Source of the DNA: Angelakisella sp. | Lineage (GTDB): Bacteria; Bacillota; Clostridia; Oscillospirales; Ruminococcaceae | Direction of reading: 5' to 3' | Assembly: GCA_022794295.1 (NCBI GenBank) | Contig: JAAWEO010000001.1 | Coordinates: forward strand, 12,035 to 76,034 | DNA: 64,000 bases | Part shown: piece by piece, positions 61,198 to 64,000 of the stretch | Layout of the letters: each line of letters begins with the position of its first letter | Numbering within the stretch: the first letter of the stretch is position 1 | Position numbers and translations under genes: made by a program | The notes under the pieces: model-generated | Databases searched by the model: none | The model's input: only the letters and a program-made list of their open reading frames with translations | Told to the model about the DNA's origin: nothing

Positions 61198-61919
61198 AAT
61201 GTTTCCTCCTTCTGTTGTTCGGGTATTACACCAAATCGTTCCTCCTCGGTCAGAATGCTCCAGCCTCGGTAATTCCACAGATGCACATTGAGGATACCCT
61301 CATCCACATCAATGTCCCTTTGCTCAAAGCCCTCGCCCCAGCCATCCGAGGCTTGACCAGTAACATACTCCTTCAGCACAGCCAGTTCCTCCGGGGAGAG
61401 GCTTCCAACGATCCGACATTCCGCCACGCCCCACAGCTGCCCCTTTCTTTCCTCCAAGGTGAAGACTGCCGACTGTACCTTCTCATTGATGCTATCCGAT
61501 TCGTTATACCAGTGCATAAGGCCCCGTTCGGCCTCCTCCGGAAGCTGGTTTTCAACCAGCGCGTCCTGGATCATCTCCGCATACTGCCGAAGGTCGGCCC
61601 CGCTCAGCGGCAGCGGCTCCTCATTGAATCCATATTCCCTATCTTCTTCGAAGAGGTCGGCAGTGAGGGGCATATACAGCCGCAGCATGGTCGGCTCCGG
61701 GGGAAGGACAGTAAAGCTGTCCTCTCTGGGGATCAGACCAAGATTTCTGCCATTATCCCAGTGGACATGGTAGGTCCCCAGATCGTCGATGGCTTTTAGG
61801 GTCCCCATAGTCCCTGGTTCCACCGGGCAGGGGTCGGTCATCTCCCCCAGCCGGATGCGGGATCCGGGCGGGTGCTGTTTCCGCAGGAATTCCAGCGTTT
61901 TTCCACTCATACTTTCCAT
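61182..61919 (-). CDS. DUF4314 protein
   Basis: A 245-aa protein from ATG 61919 after AAAGGAGG. The first 70 residues are DUF4314: HPPGSRIRLGEMTDPCPVEPG and GTYHVHWDNGRNLGLIP. The next 170 residues (LRLYMPLTADLFEED and LWGVAECRIVGSLSPEEL onward) are shared with the paralogue at 61999-63174 at high identity. The 40-bp leader sequence upstream is duplicated with it. Role unknown; DUF4314 proteins recur in antirestriction clusters of conjugative elements. Confidence 0.85.
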   Translation of the reverse strand: MESMSGKTLEFLRKQHPPGSRIRLGEMTDPCPVEPGTMGTLKAIDDLGTYHVHWDNGRNLGLIPREDSFTVLPPEPTMLRLYMPLTADLFEEDREYGFNEEPLPLSGADLRQYAEMIQDALVENQLPEEAERGLMHWYNESDSINEKVQSAVFTLEERKGQLWGVAECRIVGSLSPEELAVLKEYVTGQASDGWGEGFEQRDIDVDEGILNVHLWNYRGWSILTEEERFGVIPEQQKEETLCQRM

Positions 61920-61998
61920 TCGATCAACCTCCTTTGTTTTTTGACTACAAACAATACCGTTTTCCCTGCGGAGGATCGTCCGCAGCTGGTATCAGCTT

Positions 61999-63174
61999 TT
62001 ATCCAAAGGTCATTCCGCCTTGTTCATTCCGTTTCGGCCATACGCTTTCTGAGAGGACGAAGGATGGGTCTGTCTGCCGGACATACTGCCCTGCATCATT
62101 GGCACAGTACAAATCGCCCCAGCCATACTTTATCGCGGCATACTGCGAATAGTCGAAACACTGGTCAACAACTCGTTCCTCCAAGCCCAATGCCATCAGC
62201 TCTGCTTTTGCTTCTTTCTTAAAGTCTGTGATGGGAATGAATTCAAAACAGTCCAGATGTTCTGCCACCGCGACAGCTTCCCGCAGATCGATGCAGTCAC
62301 AATAGGTCATAGCCGCTTGGATCTTTTTTAGACCGCTTTCTTGATTTGTACTTCGACCCATCATCTTTACGAGCGCAGCCGCAGCAGTGTGTCGTTCTTC
62401 TTGTGATGCTCCCTCCGCACACCGGGTAAGATGTGAGAATGAGCTAAGGATATTGGTTTCATTATACAGAGGTGCAGCTCCAAAGCGTTCCGCCTCTGTC
62501 TGGATACTCCAGCCCCTGTTGTTCCAGAGGTGGACATTGAGGACACCCTCGTCCACCTCAATGTCCCTTTGCTCAAAATTCTCACCCCATCCATCCGAGG
62601 CTTGACCGGTAACATACTCCTTCAGCACAGCCAGTTCCTCCGGGGAGAGGCTTCCAACGATCCGACATTCCGCTACGCCCCACAACTGCCCGTCCTGTTC
62701 TTCCAAGGCAAATACCGCAGACTGCACCTTCTCGCTGATGCTGTCTGTTTCGCCATACCAGTGCATAAGGCCACGCTCCTGCTCCTCCGGGCATCGGTGC
62801 TTTTCCTTCTCCAGTGCGGCAAGGATGCTATCCTCGTATCGCCTGAGATCGGCCCCATCCAGCGGCAGCGGCTCCTTGTCGAAGTCATATCCGTCCTCTT
62901 CAAAGAGGTCGGCGGTGAGGGGCATATACAGCCGCAGCATGGTCTGTTCCGGGGGAAGGACCATGAAGTTGTCCTCACCGGGGATCAGACCAAGATTTCT
63001 GCCATTGTCCCAGTGGACATGGTAGGTTCCGATGCCATCGATGAACTTCAGGGTCCCCATCATCCCCGCCTCCACCGGATGGCAGGAGCCTTTTGCCTCC
63101 TCCAGCCGGATGCGGGAGCCAGGCGGGTGCTGTTTCCGCAGGAATTCCAGCATCCCTTTGTTCCTGCTTTCCAT
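61999..63174 (-). CDS. DUF4314 protein with ArdA-cluster C-terminal fusion
   Basis: A 391-aa protein. Residues 1-235 are a near-copy of the DUF4314 protein at 61182-61919. Residues about 240-391 are an added domain: LREAVAVAEHLDCFEFIPITDF matches the C-terminal block of the 338-aa ArdA-like protein (58776-59792), so this gene looks like a fusion of the two families. It ends in QGGMTFG. ATG follows AAAGGAGG. First large gene of the leftward operon; its role is unknown. Confidence 0.85.
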   Translation of the reverse strand: MESRNKGMLEFLRKQHPPGSRIRLEEAKGSCHPVEAGMMGTLKFIDGIGTYHVHWDNGRNLGLIPGEDNFMVLPPEQTMLRLYMPLTADLFEEDGYDFDKEPLPLDGADLRRYEDSILAALEKEKHRCPEEQERGLMHWYGETDSISEKVQSAVFALEEQDGQLWGVAECRIVGSLSPEELAVLKEYVTGQASDGWGENFEQRDIEVDEGVLNVHLWNNRGWSIQTEAERFGAAPLYNETNILSSFSHLTRCAEGASQEERHTAAAALVKMMGRSTNQESGLKKIQAAMTYCDCIDLREAVAVAEHLDCFEFIPITDFKKEAKAELMALGLEERVVDQCFDYSQYAAIKYGWGDLYCANDAGQYVRQTDPSFVLSESVWPKRNEQGGMTFG

Positions 63175-63243
63175 TTGATCAGCCTCCTTTGCTTTTTGAC
63201 TACAAACAATACCGTTTTCCCTCTGGAAAGGGAATCACCAAGA

Positions 63244-63438
63244 TCAACAGGAAATGTCCAGCTTTCTGGCCCTTTTCTGACGCTCGGTGAGCTGCTCCAC
63301 ATCGGTCCGCAGACAACCACCATCCTTGTCCCGGCAGGTAAAGCCCACATGGGGGTAGGGGCAGTTCTCACAGCGGAGGGGGATAGGGACATCCCTCCAG
63401 CGGATGGTGGTGACGGTTTGGACTACTTTGATCTCCAT
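63244..63438 (-). CDS. Cys-rich small protein, 64 aa
   Basis: ATG 63438, giving MEIKVVQTVTTIRWRDVP and a Cys-rich C-terminal half: CENCPYP, then CRDKDGGC. The two pairs look like a zinc site. It is the first gene of the long leftward operon, after three tandem terminator-like hairpins. Its stop lies 70 bp before the DUF4314 fusion gene. Role unknown; it may read out the leader or serve the antirestriction cluster. Confidence 0.72.
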   Translation of the reverse strand: MEIKVVQTVTTIRWRDVPIPLRCENCPYPHVGFTCRDKDGGCLRTDVEQLTERQKRARKLDISC

Positions 63439-63475
63439 TTTGGTTGCTCCTCTCTTTTTTCTTCTGAAATGCAAA

Positions 63476-63515
63476 AAGGGCCGGTGCTTTGTCTGTTCAC
63501 AAAACACCGGCCCTT
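63476..63515 (-). terminator. Leader terminator-like hairpin 1
   Basis: AAGGGCCGGTG and CACCGGCCCTT, 11-bp perfect arms with a loop of about 18 bases, followed on the minus strand by TTTTTG. Nearest to the first gene of the operon. Confidence 0.88.
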
Positions 63516-63568
63516 GATGGACGGATCCGCTTTTCTTCTGCTTGTGCCCTTTTTCGGGAAATGAAAAA

Positions 63569-63605
63569 AGCCCAGCTGACTTCCGGTTTGGGAAGCGGCT
63601 GGGCT
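63569..63605 (-). terminator. Leader terminator-like hairpin 2
   Basis: AGCCCAGC and GCTGGGCT, 8-bp perfect arms with inner CTTCC/GGAAG pairing, followed on the minus strand by TTTTTTCATTTCCCG. The trailing TTTTTCATTTCCCG block is repeated behind hairpin 3. Confidence 0.85.
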
Positions 63606-63707
63606 GGTGGTTTTTGTTGTGATATGGGTTGTGCCTTTTTTGAAGGGCAAGGTTTTTTCTGTCATTGAAGGGCCTGTGCCCTTTTTCAACTGCCGGGAAA
63701 TGAAAAA

Positions 63708-63750
63708 GGGCGCCATCCTGTTGGTTGTGAAAACCAACAAAATGACGCCC
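63708..63750 (-). terminator. Leader terminator-like hairpin 3
   Basis: GGGCGTCAT and ATGGCGCCC outer arms (one mismatch) with a perfect inner TGTTGGTT/AACCAACA stem, followed on the minus strand by CTTTTTCATTTCCCGG. The promoter should lie to the right. Region 63439-64000 holds no credible gene. Confidence 0.88.
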
Positions 63751-63926
63751 GGAACTTTGGCTATCTTTTTTCGGGGAAAGTGATGCGGTTTGGGAGCGAG
63801 CTGGGTCGATTCAAAAAGGGCACAGCCCAAAATGTTGGGGAAAGAAGGGTTCAAATCCAGTCAGTTACCCCGAAACCCTGTTTTACCCCTGTTTGGCATC
63901 TGTAAGCGTCAAAAAACGAAGTACCG

Positions 63927-63962
63927 TGCCAAGAGAGGTTTCAGCGGAGCCTCCTCTTGGCA
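63927..63962 (+). terminator. Terminator near right edge
   Basis: TGCCAAGAG and CTCTTGGCA, 9-bp arms with an imperfect inner stem, followed by TATTTTTAATG on the plus strand. No plus-strand gene precedes it closely; it could serve a non-coding transcript or isolate the operon promoter. Confidence 0.75.
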
Positions 63963-64000
63963 TATTTTTAATGAAAATTTTTTCAAGTCTATAAAAATGT

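Noticed and set aside
63423..63854. A 143-aa minus-strand frame across the operon leader
   Set aside because: It runs through three hairpins and repeats and lacks a start signal.

Overview
The window reads as a GC-rich Clostridia (Firmicutes) chromosome. It has lipobox lipoproteins, a sortase, strong AGGAGG-type ribosome binding sites, a CsrA-flagellin pair and a subtype I-C-like CRISPR repeat. A gut Oscillospiraceae-type commensal is my inference; no rRNA, tRNA or housekeeping gene is present to fix the taxon.

Layout. (1) 1-3137: the degenerate 3' end of a CRISPR array (21 repeats visible). Three more drifted repeats lie 1.6 kb further on, and a lipoprotein gene and a small acidic protein gene sit between the two blocks. 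(2) 3359-5559: a Y-family (UvrX/UmuC-like) DNA polymerase plus YolD-like gene pair behind a consensus promoter with a LexA-like box. (3) 5725-10722: a broken DUF1016 nuclease gene and an operon of three serine-recombinase genes, the middle one without a catalytic domain, behind a structured leader. (4) 11350-16156: XRE and ImmA/IrrE regulators, a divergent promoter with three GAAC-type boxes, and a second polymerase-YolD pair. (5) 16232-18086: a truncated XRE gene, a resolvase, two related palindromes, and csrA. (6) 18090-25330: a CsrA-site-like hairpin, a large flagellin, and a glycosyltransferase and two methyltransferases that look like a flagellin or surface glycan modification set. (7) 25578-27494: an AT-rich three-gene cassette ending in an M48 membrane protease. 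(8) 27546-28151: a second resolvase in the opposite orientation.

(9) 28336-63750: most of an integrative conjugative element, transcribed almost entirely on the minus strand. It carries a coupling protein (VirD4), primase-like protein, MOBP-type relaxase, MobC-like protein, oriT candidate, M23 hydrolase, VirB4, PrgI/VirB3-like, VirB6-like and VirB2-like proteins. It also carries orphan C5-cytosine and adenine methyltransferases, a 1.7-kaa thioester/SpaA-repeat adhesin with sortase and CAP lipoprotein, and a right-hand cluster of ArdA-like and DUF4314 proteins, probably for establishment in a new host. The ends and integrase of this element are not recognisable in the window.

How the parts work together: the element's transfer machine (VirD4, VirB2/3/4/6-like, M23 hydrolase, relaxase, MobC) is adjoined by surface adhesion genes that may help cell contact, and by methyltransferases and ArdA-like proteins that may protect incoming DNA. 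Intrinsic-terminator-like hairpins lie at many gene borders of this operon, including three in tandem at its start, which suggests graded expression or antitermination. The most unusual signals are these hairpins, recurring short Met-Thr-hydrophobic C-termini in unrelated element proteins, twin palindromes between the resolvase and csrA, and the gene pair inside the CRISPR locus.
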